DNA of 64,000 bases, taken from positions 1 to 64,000 of the forward strand of contig NZ_MUNM01000033.1 in assembly GCF_002286815.1 (NCBI RefSeq), in the 5' to 3' direction. The stretch comes from Pseudomonas sp. PICF141 (GTDB taxonomy: Bacteria; Pseudomonadota; Gammaproteobacteria; Pseudomonadales; Pseudomonadaceae). Both the position numbers and the translations under genes were made by a program. Shown piece after piece: positions 8,251 through 16,636 of the stretch. Position 1 is the stretch's first letter, and every line of letters starts with the position of its first letter. A model generated the notes under the pieces. It did not search any database. It had not been told where the DNA came from and saw only the letters and a program-made list of their open reading frames with translations.

Positions 8251-9063
8251 TTAGACCAGGCCCAGCCGTTTCATCCATCGACCGGGTGAGACGCCATAGC
8301 TCTGGACGAATTGACGCGTCATGTGGCTTTGATCGAAAAAGCCTGCGCAGACGGCCGCCTCTGCCATCGAGTGCCCCGCGAACATTAGCGCTCTTGCCAG
8401 ATCGAGCCGTCGTTGCGTCATGTAGCGGTAGGGGCTGGTACCGTACAGCACACGAAAATCACGGCTCAGGCTCCAGCGGTCGCGACCACTGGCCTGCGCT
8501 AACGCCTCCAGGGTGATGACGCGATCCAGCGACTCATGAATCAGCGCACGGGCACGTTCAGCCGCTACAAAGTCAAATGACTTGCGCCCTCCACGGCGCC
8601 CTGAGGTCACATCCAGCGCCTGCGCGAGATCGTAAATGGCATCGTCTTCTTCCAGGGGCTCGATGCAAGCGTCGAGGTTTTGCAGCAGCACCTGGGTCGC
8701 CGCATAAAGCCGTGGGTCGCTTGATAGACCACCCTCGATGAAGGGCAAGGGCTTGCCGCCTAACACTTGCTGAATCAAAGCGGGTTCAATGTAGATCATC
8801 CGATAATGAAAACCCGCTTCAGTACCGGCTTCCCCGTCATGCACCTCGTCGGGATGCAAAACTATGGTTTTGCCGGGCAGGCTGTGACGTTTGGTGTTGC
8901 GGTACTGAAAACTTTGTACACCCGACAGCGTTCGCCCGATGGCGTAGGTGTCGTGACGATGTGGCGTAAACCCATGGCCACCAAAAAAGGCTTCGATGCG
9001 TTCCATCTTCAATGGCTGAGTCGAGTGCTTGACCCAATCCTTGCGACTCCCGGTTTTTGTCAT
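8251..9063 (-). CDS. AraC-family transcriptional regulator
   Basis: 270 residues. The N-terminal part (1-150) is a cupin-like sensing domain (FGGHGFTPHRHDTYAIGRTL, then IVLHPDEVHDGEAG). The C-terminal 100 residues contain two helix-turn-helix motifs: ITLEALAQASGRDRWSLSRDF and MAEAAVCAGFFDQSHMTRQF, ending GVSPGRWMKRLG. The closest type is the subfamily that controls amino acid or small-molecule exporters and catabolic genes. The target is unclear; the cupin gene downstream is about 85 bases away and could be co-transcribed. Confidence 0.85.
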   Translation of the reverse strand: MTKTGSRKDWVKHSTQPLKMERIEAFFGGHGFTPHRHDTYAIGRTLSGVQSFQYRNTKRHSLPGKTIVLHPDEVHDGEAGTEAGFHYRMIYIEPALIQQVLGGKPLPFIEGGLSSDPRLYAATQVLLQNLDACIEPLEEDDAIYDLAQALDVTSGRRGGRKSFDFVAAERARALIHESLDRVITLEALAQASGRDRWSLSRDFRVLYGTSPYRYMTQRRLDLARALMFAGHSMAEAAVCAGFFDQSHMTRQFVQSYGVSPGRWMKRLGLV

Positions 9064-9293
9064 GTCCCTGTACCACCTGGATGAAGTCAGTACGGTACCA
9101 GCCAGCGAGACCAGTGCAAGCCTGAATCAACTCCACGGCGACACCGCTAAATTTGTCTCCTGCGCTCGTGAACCAGTCTTCAGGCCCGCAGTCTTAGCCG
9201 TGCCGTAAAAATGCTCGCCTGCGAAGCACTCGTTCGGTCATTGCTCGTCCCTATCCCACTTTATTGTCGTCATCTCATCAGAGTTGTTCGTTC

Positions 9294-10154
9294 ATGCGCC
9301 CAACCGTCCGCCGCTGTCGCTTTATCTCGCTGTGCCTGATGCCTTTGCTTCCACTGCTCGCCAGCCCCGCCCATGCGAGTGGAGAGCGGCAACTGGTGGA
9401 AGTCATCAACGATTACCGCGCCGATCCCGATCGCTGCGCAGGGCGTACGGGCAAGCCGTTGCGGCCACTGTCCCTGAAATCGAACCTGGCTTTGCCGGTC
9501 GGCTATGGTGGCGGTTTGCGCAATGCCTTGAAGGCCAACGGCTACCAGGCAGTGACGGTGCGCTCCATTCGCGTGGTCGGCGCACAAGATGCCGAAGAGG
9601 CGTTTGACCTGCTTGAGAGCGACTATTGCGGGGCGCTGCTCGATACCCAATTCGCCGACATCGGCGTCACTCGCACCCGCAGCGAATGGCAGATCGTGCT
9701 GGCGCAACCGGTATTAGACGGCCGTGCCGGTGATTCGCGAGCGGCGGGCAAGACGTTGCTGGCACAGGTCAACGCGGCACGGGCCAAGCCACGCATGTGC
9801 GGGCGCCAACGCTTTGCCGCCGCACGACCGTTGACCTGGAATGCCGCTCTGGGCGCCGCTGCGCAAGGCCACAGCAAGGCGATGGCCTATGGCAACTACT
9901 TCGCCCACCGCGATCCCGACGGTGATATGCCGTTGGATCGGGCCAGAGCCGCCGGCTATCGAGGCCGGCAGATCGGCGAAAACATCGCCGCCGGGCAAGG
10001 TTCACCGAACAAGGCGATGGCCAGCTGGCTGGCCAGCCCCGGCCATTGCGCCAACCTGATGAACCCGATGTTTACCCAAGTGGGCGCAGCCTACGCAGCC
10101 GATTCGCGCAGCGATAAAGGTGTTTATTGGACGATGCTGTTTGGTGCGCCTTGA
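9294..10154 (+). CDS. Exported CAP/SCP-domain protein with a degenerate N-terminal repeat
   Basis: 286 residues from MRPTVRRCRF; an in-frame TTG 30 bases earlier is less likely. A signal peptide ends about residue 28 (LLASPAHA). The C-terminal CAP domain (about 155-286) has LLAQVNAARAKPRMCG, the HSKAMAYGNYFAHRDPDG core with its His, IGENIAAG and WLASPGHCANLMNP. The region after the signal peptide (LVEVINDYRADPDRCAGR...PLRPLSL) looks like a second, diverged copy of the same start motif. Function unknown; related bacterial proteins are secreted or periplasmic. Confidence 0.75.
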   Translation: MRPTVRRCRFISLCLMPLLPLLASPAHASGERQLVEVINDYRADPDRCAGRTGKPLRPLSLKSNLALPVGYGGGLRNALKANGYQAVTVRSIRVVGAQDAEEAFDLLESDYCGALLDTQFADIGVTRTRSEWQIVLAQPVLDGRAGDSRAAGKTLLAQVNAARAKPRMCGRQRFAAARPLTWNAALGAAAQGHSKAMAYGNYFAHRDPDGDMPLDRARAAGYRGRQIGENIAAGQGSPNKAMASWLASPGHCANLMNPMFTQVGAAYAADSRSDKGVYWTMLFGAP

Positions 10155-10200
10155 GGCGTTCCATAACCCCTGAAATACCAGTCGGCTAATCGCAACACTC

Positions 10201-10267
10201 GTAGGAGCCAGGCTTGCCGGCGAAGGCGTCCTTCAGCTCGCCTTCGCCGGCAAGCCTGGCGCCTACG
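10201..10267. repeat. REP-like hairpin
   Basis: GTAGGAGCCAGGCTTGCCGG and its complement around a short loop form an almost perfect 27-bp stem. It sits between the convergent CAP and MFS genes and may also terminate transcription or protect mRNA ends. Confidence 0.8.
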
Positions 10268-10372
10268 AAAAGCGCTCGCAAGACGGCGGCACAATCAACA
10301 TTGATGTCGCCTGACCCACCTCCATCGCGGACAAGCCCGCGCCCACCGGTTCCGCCGGTATTCGGGCATGAT

Positions 10373-11605
10373 TCAAATACTCGACGACGCTGCCACACTT
10401 TGCCGCCCTTTGAAGGCCAGCGAGAAACAGAAAAATATCGCCAGCGCGAACCCTGCCGGGAACAGCCAGATGCTTTTCCAGTCATGGCTGTCAGCCGACG
10501 CATAGTGATCGGTGACCGCCCCGGCCACCCAAAAGCCAATCAGCATGCCCAAGCCGTACGTCGCAAGCGTAATCAACCCTTGCGCGGAACTTCTGAAACG
10601 CTGCGAGGCTTTGGCATCGGTGTAGATCTGCCCCGAAACAAAGAAGAAGTCGTAGCAGATGCCGTGCAGGGCGATGCCGGTGAACAACATGAACGCGAGG
10701 TCGCCGTTGTTGCCGTAGGCGAATAACAGGTAGCGCAACGCCCACGCCAGCATTCCCACCAACAGCGCGATCTTGATGCCGAAACGCTGGATGAACAGCG
10801 GCAGGAGCAACATGAACAGCACTTCCGAGACTTGCCCGATCGCCATCTTGGCGGTTGGATTGGTCACACCGATTTCCGCCAGAAACGGGTTGGCGTTCTG
10901 GTAATAAAACGCCAATGGAATGCAGATCAAAATGGAGGCGATGAAGAACACCAGGTAACTGCGGTCCTTCAACAAACCCAAGGCGTCCAGCCCCAGCATC
11001 TGCTTCAAGCCGACACTGCCCGGCTCAGGTTTGAGCGGCGCGGTGCGCGGCAGGCTGAAGCTGTAGATGCCCAGCACGAATGAGGCGATGGCCGACATCA
11101 GAAACGTATTGCGCAAGCCACCGGATGAAATCGCTTGTTGCGAATCCCAGGCAAACACAAAGCTGATCACCACGCCCGCCACAATCCAGCCGATGGTGCC
11201 CCACACCCGGATCCGCGAGAACTCCAGGGCCGGGTCGCGCATCTGCCGGAACGCCACCGAATTCACCAGTGCCAGCGTCGGCATGTAGATCATCATGTAA
11301 GCCAGCACAAACGGGTAAAACCCACTGAAGTCAGGCGCTCGATAGAGCTGTAACAGCAGCACCGCGCCGATCAGATGCAACACCGCAAGAATGCGCTCGG
11401 CATTGAAGTAGCGGTCAGCAATCAAACCGATCACAAACGGCGCGATGATCGCCCCCCAGGACTGCGTCGAGAACGCCATGCCGATCTGCCCGCCGCTGGC
11501 CCCAAGGTTACTGGAGAGGAAAGTACCGAGGGTCACGAACCATCCACCCCAGATAAAGAACTGCAGGAACATCATTACGCTTAATCGCGCACTCATCATG
11601 GTCAT
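10373..11605 (-). CDS. MFS transporter of the nucleoside:H+ symporter (NupG/XapB) family
   Basis: 410 residues starting MTMMSARLSVMMFLQFFIWG; GGTGA lies just upstream of this ATG. Twelve hydrophobic segments are visible. The opening FLQFFIWGGWFVTLGTFLSS and PTLALVNSVAFRQM...FSRIRVWGTIGWI are close to NupG/XapB. It is the last gene of a three-gene minus-strand set with a TIM-barrel isomerase/lyase and a Gfo/Idh dehydrogenase. That context suggests it imports a sugar or glycoside rather than a nucleoside. Expression is probably set by the LacI-type operator at 13969-13990. Confidence 0.8.
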   Translation of the reverse strand: MTMMSARLSVMMFLQFFIWGGWFVTLGTFLSSNLGASGGQIGMAFSTQSWGAIIAPFVIGLIADRYFNAERILAVLHLIGAVLLLQLYRAPDFSGFYPFVLAYMMIYMPTLALVNSVAFRQMRDPALEFSRIRVWGTIGWIVAGVVISFVFAWDSQQAISSGGLRNTFLMSAIASFVLGIYSFSLPRTAPLKPEPGSVGLKQMLGLDALGLLKDRSYLVFFIASILICIPLAFYYQNANPFLAEIGVTNPTAKMAIGQVSEVLFMLLLPLFIQRFGIKIALLVGMLAWALRYLLFAYGNNGDLAFMLFTGIALHGICYDFFFVSGQIYTDAKASQRFRSSAQGLITLATYGLGMLIGFWVAGAVTDHYASADSHDWKSIWLFPAGFALAIFFCFSLAFKGRQSVAASSSI

Positions 11606-11654
11606 ATCAATCACCGTCTTATTGTTTTTTTTGAGGGGAGAAAGAACAGATTTT

Positions 11655-12758
11655 TCAGGCGTCGGGCAAACCCAATAACCGTCGATTGAAACGCTCGTCG
11701 GACGCCACGCTGGCGAAATCGTCAAACGCCTTGCGGGTTTTGCTGATCATGTGCTGGCGGATGAAGGCCGCGCCTTCTGCGGCGCCCTGTTGCGAATCCT
11801 TCAGGCAACACTCCCATTCCAGAACCGCCCAGCCGGCAAAGTCGTACTGCGTTAACTTGCTGAAAATCGACTTGAAATCGATCTGCCCGTCGCCCAGGGA
11901 ACGGAAGCGGCCAGGCCGTTCGACCCAGCCTTGATAGCCGCCGTAGACACCCGAACGGGCATCGGGCCGGAACTCGGCGTCCTTGACGTGGAACATGCGG
12001 ATGCGCTCGTGGTAACGATCGATGAAGCCCAGATAGTCCATTTGCTGAAGCAGCAGATGGCTCGGGTCGTAGAGGATCGCAGCGCGCGGATGGTGATCGA
12101 CGGCCTCAAGGAAACGCTCGAACGAGGCGCCGTCATGCAGGTCTTCGCCGGGATGGATCTCGTAGCAGAGGTCGACGCCGGCTTCTTCAAAACAATCGAG
12201 GATCGGCATCCAGCGCCTGGCCAGTTCGGCAAAACCCTGCTCCACCAGCCCGCTCGGGCGTTGCGGCCACGGGTAGACATAGGGCCACAGCAGCGCACCG
12301 GAAAACGTCGCGTGCGCCTTCAGCCCCAAGCGTTGGCTGGCGCGCGCGGCGAGCTTCAATTGATCGATGGCCCACTCGGTGCGGGCCTGAGGCTGACCGC
12401 GTAAATGTTCGGGGGCAAAGTCATCGAACAATGTATCGAACGCCGGATGCACCGCCACCAGTTGCCCCTGCAGATGCGTCGACAGTTCGCTGATTTCGAC
12501 ACCGGCCTGGGCGCAGACGGCTTTCAATTCGTCACAGTAATCCTGACTGTCGGCGGCGCGCGCCAGGTCGATGTACTGCGTGCCCAGGGTCGGCAATTGA
12601 ATGGCTTTGTAACCCTGCGCCGCGGCCCAACGGGCAATGTTGGCGAGCGTGTCGAAAGGCGCTTCGGCGGACATGAACTGCGCGAGAAAAATGCCCGGGC
12701 CGCGCAGGCCTGCCGGTGCTGGGGAGGTTTGGTTCACGGGAGGGTTCTCCGGATTCAT
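11655..12758 (-). CDS. Sugar phosphate isomerase/epimerase-type TIM-barrel protein
   Basis: 367 residues from MNPENPPVNQ; the ATG overlaps the stop of the preceding dehydrogenase gene by 4 nt (ATGA). The xylose-isomerase-like barrel (AP endonuclease family 2) shows metal ligands in YEIHPGEDLHDG (Glu/His near 200), YDPSHLLLQQMDY, HVKDAEFRPD and a final WAVLEWECCLKD. Such enzymes isomerise sugars or, with Gfo/Idh partners, cleave 3-keto-glycosides by beta-elimination. Translational coupling to the dehydrogenase suggests consecutive steps. Confidence 0.8.
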   Translation of the reverse strand: MNPENPPVNQTSPAPAGLRGPGIFLAQFMSAEAPFDTLANIARWAAAQGYKAIQLPTLGTQYIDLARAADSQDYCDELKAVCAQAGVEISELSTHLQGQLVAVHPAFDTLFDDFAPEHLRGQPQARTEWAIDQLKLAARASQRLGLKAHATFSGALLWPYVYPWPQRPSGLVEQGFAELARRWMPILDCFEEAGVDLCYEIHPGEDLHDGASFERFLEAVDHHPRAAILYDPSHLLLQQMDYLGFIDRYHERIRMFHVKDAEFRPDARSGVYGGYQGWVERPGRFRSLGDGQIDFKSIFSKLTQYDFAGWAVLEWECCLKDSQQGAAEGAAFIRQHMISKTRKAFDDFASVASDERFNRRLLGLPDA

Positions 12759-13921
12759 GGGTTGCAGACCAGTGGGGTCCACTTCGCGTCGCCGCGATGA
12801 TTGGCAATCACAGCCTCGATGAACGCCATGCCACGCAACCCGACCTCGATGCCCGGCACGCCCGGCGCATCGTTGCCTTCAATGTTGCTGCGGATCGCAG
12901 TGGCGAAATCACCATAGAGATTGGCCATGGCCTCGAGATAACCTTCGGGATGCCCGGCCGGCAAACGCATGCGCTGGCTGGCGGCCTCGCACAACCAGGG
13001 CTGGCCGATACCGGAACGAAGGATGCTCAACGGTTGATCGAGGGAGCGATGGACCAGGCTTGCGGGCTCTTCCTGACGCCATTCCAGCCCGCCCTTGTCG
13101 CCATAGACGCGAATCTTCAACGGGTTCTCTTCGCCGGCGCAGACCTGGCTGGCGATCAACACCCCGCTGGCCCCGGCGGCCATTTTGAACAGCATCGCCG
13201 CGTCATCGTCCAGTTGCCGCCCGGCGACGTGCGAACCCAAGGTTGCGCACACCTGCTCGATGGGTTGGTCCGCGACGAATTCGGCCAGTGAAAAGGCATG
13301 GGTGCCGATGTCGCCAATGCAACCGCCCAACCCGGACTGTTCGGGCTGATCGCGCCAACTCGCCTGCTTGTTGCCCTGCCCGGCCACGTCCCGGCTCAGC
13401 CAGCCCTGCGGGTACTCGACGATGACCTTGCGCACCGCGCCGATCACGCCGGTACGCACCATCTTGCGCGCCTGCCAGACCATCGGGTAACCCAGATACG
13501 TGTGGGCCAATCCGTAGAGGCGGTCGCTGCTTTTCACCACGGCCTTGAGCGCCAGCAGCTCGGACAGATTCAGTGCCGCGGGCTTTTCGCTGAACACATG
13601 AAAACCCGCGCTCAGGGCCTGGCTGGCGATCGGCGCGTGCAAGTGATTGGGGGTGACGATGACCAACAGCTCCATGCGCTGGTCGACAGGCAGTGCGCGC
13701 TCGTTGTCCAGCAGCTGTTGCCAGTCGCTGTAGCAGCGTGACGCGGACAATCCCAGCGCGGCGCCGGTGTTCTGATTGTTGCGGGCGTCTCGGCTGAATG
13801 CGCCGCATACCAGTTCAAAACGACCATCGAGGCCGGCGGCCTGGCGGTGGGCTTTGCCGATGAAGGCGCCCTCGCCGCCGCCGACAAACCCCATTCTTAT
13901 TTTTGCCATTGCACCATTCAT
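12755..13921 (-). CDS. Gfo/Idh/MocA-family dehydrogenase
   Basis: 388 residues. The N-terminal Rossmann domain has MGFVGGGEGAFIGKAHRQAA (about 10-29), then VIVTPNHLHAPIA and the family Lys in FSEKPAALN (about 112-120). The catalytic region carries GGCIGDIGTHAFSLAEF with the conserved Asp/His near residue 200. It should oxidise or reduce a sugar or polyol with NAD(P). First gene of the locus, transcribed away from the LacI-type regulator, with the palindromic operator between them. Start choice between two close ATGs (residues 1 and 5) is open. Confidence 0.85.
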   Translation of the reverse strand: MNGAMAKIRMGFVGGGEGAFIGKAHRQAAGLDGRFELVCGAFSRDARNNQNTGAALGLSASRCYSDWQQLLDNERALPVDQRMELLVIVTPNHLHAPIASQALSAGFHVFSEKPAALNLSELLALKAVVKSSDRLYGLAHTYLGYPMVWQARKMVRTGVIGAVRKVIVEYPQGWLSRDVAGQGNKQASWRDQPEQSGLGGCIGDIGTHAFSLAEFVADQPIEQVCATLGSHVAGRQLDDDAAMLFKMAAGASGVLIASQVCAGEENPLKIRVYGDKGGLEWRQEEPASLVHRSLDQPLSILRSGIGQPWLCEAASQRMRLPAGHPEGYLEAMANLYGDFATAIRSNIEGNDAPGVPGIEVGLRGMAFIEAVIANHRGDAKWTPLVCNP

Positions 13922-13968
13922 CGCGAATTTTCTCTTGTTCGGGGCGGATTAACGCTCCAGGTTTGACT

Positions 13969-13990
13969 ATGATGTAACCGGTTACATCAT
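13969..13990. promoter_or_regulatory. Perfect 22-bp LacI-family operator
   Basis: A perfect palindrome with the central GTAACCGGTTAC, flanked symmetrically by ATGAT/ATCAT. The central CG pair and TGTAACCGGTTACA half-sites are typical of LacI/GalR-family operators. A TTGACT (13963-13968) on the plus strand abuts it. It lies between the divergent dehydrogenase and regulator genes, so it probably governs both. Confidence 0.9.
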
Positions 13991-14122
13991 GCCGGAAATT
14001 TAGGCTCAGTTACTTCCAGTGTCAAACCCGGGATTAAAAATGAAGCTCATTTCAGCGCACGGCCGGACTGCGGTAAGCTCGCCGGCCACGTGTACATCTG
14101 TCGGTTCGATAACGAGGTTGTC

Positions 14123-15124
14123 TTGTCCAATATCCGTGAAGTAGCCCGGCTGGCCGGCGTCTCGGTGGCCACCGTGTCCAGAACGCTGAAGTCGCCCGAA
14201 CGCGTACTCCCCGACACCCGGGACAAGGTCAACGCAGCCGTGGAACAGGCCGGCTACCGGCCGAACCTCATGGCCGTGCAGTTTCGTTCGCGCAGAACCG
14301 GCAACCTGGTGATTCTGGTCCCGGCCATTGCCAACACGTTTTTCGCACGGGTGATCAGCGGTGCCCAACAGGCGGCGCAGGCGGCCGGTTATCGACTGCT
14401 GCTGTGCGACACCCAGGGCCGCGAGGAAATCGAACGCGAATTTGCTGCCCTGGTGTACGCCCACCAGGCCGACGGCGTGATTCAGTTGCGTGCCTACGAC
14501 CCTTTTGAATCGCCCTTCCCCCATGGCGAATCACTGCCCTTGGTCAATGCCTGCGAAGTGATTCAAGGCGGGCGGCATCCGACCATCAGCCTCGACAACC
14601 GGGCGGCGGCCAAGGCCATGACGGAGCATCTGATCGATCTGGGCCATCGCCGGATCGGCCTGATCAAAGGCCCGAAAAGCAGCCCGCTCACACGCGACCG
14701 TGTGGCCGGTTATGAAGATGCATTACACCAGGCCGGTATCGAGCCGGATCCGCAATTGATCTGCCATGGCGACTTCACGTTACAAGCTGGTTTTGATGGC
14801 GCGGCAATGCTGCTGGAATTGCCCGACCGTCCGACCGCATTCTTTTGCGAGAACGATGAAATGGCGATCGGTGCGTTGAAGCGCATCAAACAACAGGGTT
14901 TGCGGGTACCTGACGATATTTCGTTGGTCGGTTTCGATGACATTCCGTTCGCGGCCTACTGTGATCCAGCGTTGACGACCATCGCGCAACCCGCCGAAAT
15001 CTTTGGCCAAAAAGCCGTTGAAATGCTGATCGCCCTCATCGAAAAAAAGCCCATCCCGGACCGCCATGTGGTGCTGCCGTTCACATTAACCGTGCGTAAC
15101 AGTACGACCGCCCGAAAGGGATGA
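14123..15124 (+). CDS. LacI-family transcriptional regulator
   Basis: 333 residues if begun at TTG 14123, which has GAGG at 5 nt and gives the normal family start SNIREVARLAGVSVATVSRTL; a longer frame from 14090 adds 11 poorly supported residues. The DNA-binding helix-turn-helix and hinge occupy residues 1-60. The rest is a periplasmic-binding-protein-like effector domain (LVILVPAIANTFFARVISGAQ, then ISLVGFDDIPFAAYCDPALTTI). It should bind the 22-bp operator and respond to the sugar handled by the neighbouring operon. It overlaps no other gene; the UPF0303 gene starts 10 bases later. Confidence 0.9.
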   Translation: MSNIREVARLAGVSVATVSRTLKSPERVLPDTRDKVNAAVEQAGYRPNLMAVQFRSRRTGNLVILVPAIANTFFARVISGAQQAAQAAGYRLLLCDTQGREEIEREFAALVYAHQADGVIQLRAYDPFESPFPHGESLPLVNACEVIQGGRHPTISLDNRAAAKAMTEHLIDLGHRRIGLIKGPKSSPLTRDRVAGYEDALHQAGIEPDPQLICHGDFTLQAGFDGAAMLLELPDRPTAFFCENDEMAIGALKRIKQQGLRVPDDISLVGFDDIPFAAYCDPALTTIAQPAEIFGQKAVEMLIALIEKKPIPDRHVVLPFTLTVRNSTTARKG

Positions 15125-15134
15125 GGGAGAAACC

Positions 15135-15641
15135 ATGGACATCAAAACCGACCTGCAACGCATCGCACTCCAGGAAGAAACCCTGAAGTTCGAACGCTTC
15201 GACAAAGCGACGGCGTGGGATTTGGGCACCCGTTTGAAAACTGCCTGCGAGGAGCAAGGCGTGTCCGCCACGATTGAGGTCAGGCTGGCGCGGGACACCG
15301 TGTTTTTCTACTCGATGCCGGGAACCGCTGCCAGCCATGCCGACTGGGCACGACGCAAGCGAAATGTCGTGGAACTGATGGAACTCAGCTCGTACCGCGC
15401 CGGCCTGTCCTTCAAGCTTCAGGGCGATACCCTCGAGAGTTTGATGGGCTTGCCCCTGCGTGATTACGCCGATCATGGTGGCAGCTTTCCGATATCGGTC
15501 AAAGGCATGGGGTGCATTGGCGCCGTCACCGTTTCAGGGCTGCCCCAGCGTGAGGATCATGCCCTGGTGGTTCAGGTGTTGGCCCGGATGTGCGGGGTCG
15601 ACCCTAGCGAACTTGCGCTTGAGGGCGAACCAGTCAGTTAA
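15135..15641 (+). CDS. UPF0303 / haem-degrading-domain (HbpS/GlcG-like) protein
   Basis: 168 residues with GAG...ACC ATG shortly after the LacI-type gene, so possibly co-transcribed with it. The family pattern is seen in FDKATAWDLGTRLKTACEEQ (about 22-41), WARRKRNVVELMELSSYRAG, LRDYADHGGSFPISVKGMGCIGAVTVSGLPQREDHALV. UPF0303 proteins share the GlcG/HbpS fold, some members of which bind haem or cobalamin; the role here is unknown. The coupling to a sugar locus is suggestive but unproven. Confidence 0.8.
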   Translation: MDIKTDLQRIALQEETLKFERFDKATAWDLGTRLKTACEEQGVSATIEVRLARDTVFFYSMPGTAASHADWARRKRNVVELMELSSYRAGLSFKLQGDTLESLMGLPLRDYADHGGSFPISVKGMGCIGAVTVSGLPQREDHALVVQVLARMCGVDPSELALEGEPVS

Positions 15642-15650
15642 GCCCCGATG

Positions 15651-15799
15651 CGATCTGTAGCAGCTGGCGAAGCCTGCGTTCGGCTGCGTAGCAGTCGTAG
15701 AATCAGAGACCGCGGTGTGGGTCAGGCAGACCGCATCAGCCAGATTCACGACTGCTGCGCAGCCGAACGCAGCCTTCGGCAGCTGCTACAAAAAGATCG
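15651..15799. repeat. Intergenic inverted repeat (GTAGCAGCTG type)
   Basis: Arms CGATCTGTAGCAGCTGGCGA and CAGCTGCTACAAAAAGATCG, with internal CGTTCGGCTGCGTAGCAGTCG-type arms, form a 149-bp imperfect inverted repeat between convergent genes. Same family as 6599-6696 and 22068-22212. Confidence 0.8.
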
Positions 15800-15866
15800 T
15801 TGCGGCTGAAAGAGGCTCACCAGGCAAGGCACCTGGCGGGCCAAATTGTGCTCCCCAACAGCTCGG

Positions 15867-16520
15867 CTACTTCGGTTGCGCCACCGTGCGCAAATAAGGT
15901 TTCAGCGTCTTGAAGCCATCCGGATATTTCTTCCTGGCGTCCTCGTCGGAGACCGAAGTGGGAATGATCACATCCTCGCCCGGGCGCCAGTTCACCGGGG
16001 TGGCGACGGTGTGCTTGGCGTTCAGTTGCAAAGAATCGAGCAGACGCAGCACTTCATCGAAGTTGCGTCCGGCACTCATCGGATAGATCAGCATCGCCTT
16101 GACCTTTTTGTCCGGCCCGATGATGAACACCGACCGCACCGTAGCGTTGTCCACGGCAGTCCGTGCGCCGCCACTGGCATTCGGATGAATCATGTCGTAG
16201 AGCTTCGCCACCACCAGGTTCTCGTCCCCGATCATCGGATAATTGACTGCATGCCCCTGGGTTTCTTCGATGTCTTTGGCCCAGCTCTGGTGATTACTGA
16301 CAGGGTCGACGCTGAGCCCCACGATCTTGGTGTTGCGTTTATCGAACTCTGGCTTGAGCCCTGCCATATAGCCAAGCTCAGTGGTGCACACCGGGGTGAA
16401 ATCCTTGGGATGCGAAAACAGAATCGCCCACTTGTCCCCGATCCATTCGTGGAAATGCAGCGGGCCTTCGGTGCTTTCGGCAGTAAAGTCCGGTGCTTCG
16501 TCGCCAATACGGATTGCCAT
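15867..16520 (-). CDS. lsfA: 1-Cys peroxiredoxin
   Basis: 217 residues from MAIRIGDEAPDF, set by a perfect AAGGAGA site. The peroxidatic motif HPKDFTPVCTTELGYMA is near residues 38-54 (Cys46), and the long C-terminal domain (TPVNWRPGEDVIIPTSVSDE) is that of Prx6/LsfA proteins. No second resolving Cys is seen in the usual position. It reduces peroxides in the cytoplasm; LsfA in pseudomonads is linked to sulphate-starvation and oxidative stress responses. Monocistronic between a porin gene and a repeat. Confidence 0.9.
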   Translation of the reverse strand: MAIRIGDEAPDFTAESTEGPLHFHEWIGDKWAILFSHPKDFTPVCTTELGYMAGLKPEFDKRNTKIVGLSVDPVSNHQSWAKDIEETQGHAVNYPMIGDENLVVAKLYDMIHPNASGGARTAVDNATVRSVFIIGPDKKVKAMLIYPMSAGRNFDEVLRLLDSLQLNAKHTVATPVNWRPGEDVIIPTSVSDEDARKKYPDGFKTLKPYLRTVAQPK

Positions 16521-16636
16521 GATCGTTCTCCTTACTGAGTTGTAGGGAAGCCGCTGGCTGCTGCACCAGCGGCATTCAGGATCTGTGTTGAACCTGTCAA
16601 CGCGGATCAGTATAGGAGACGCTTGAGCACGCGGGC

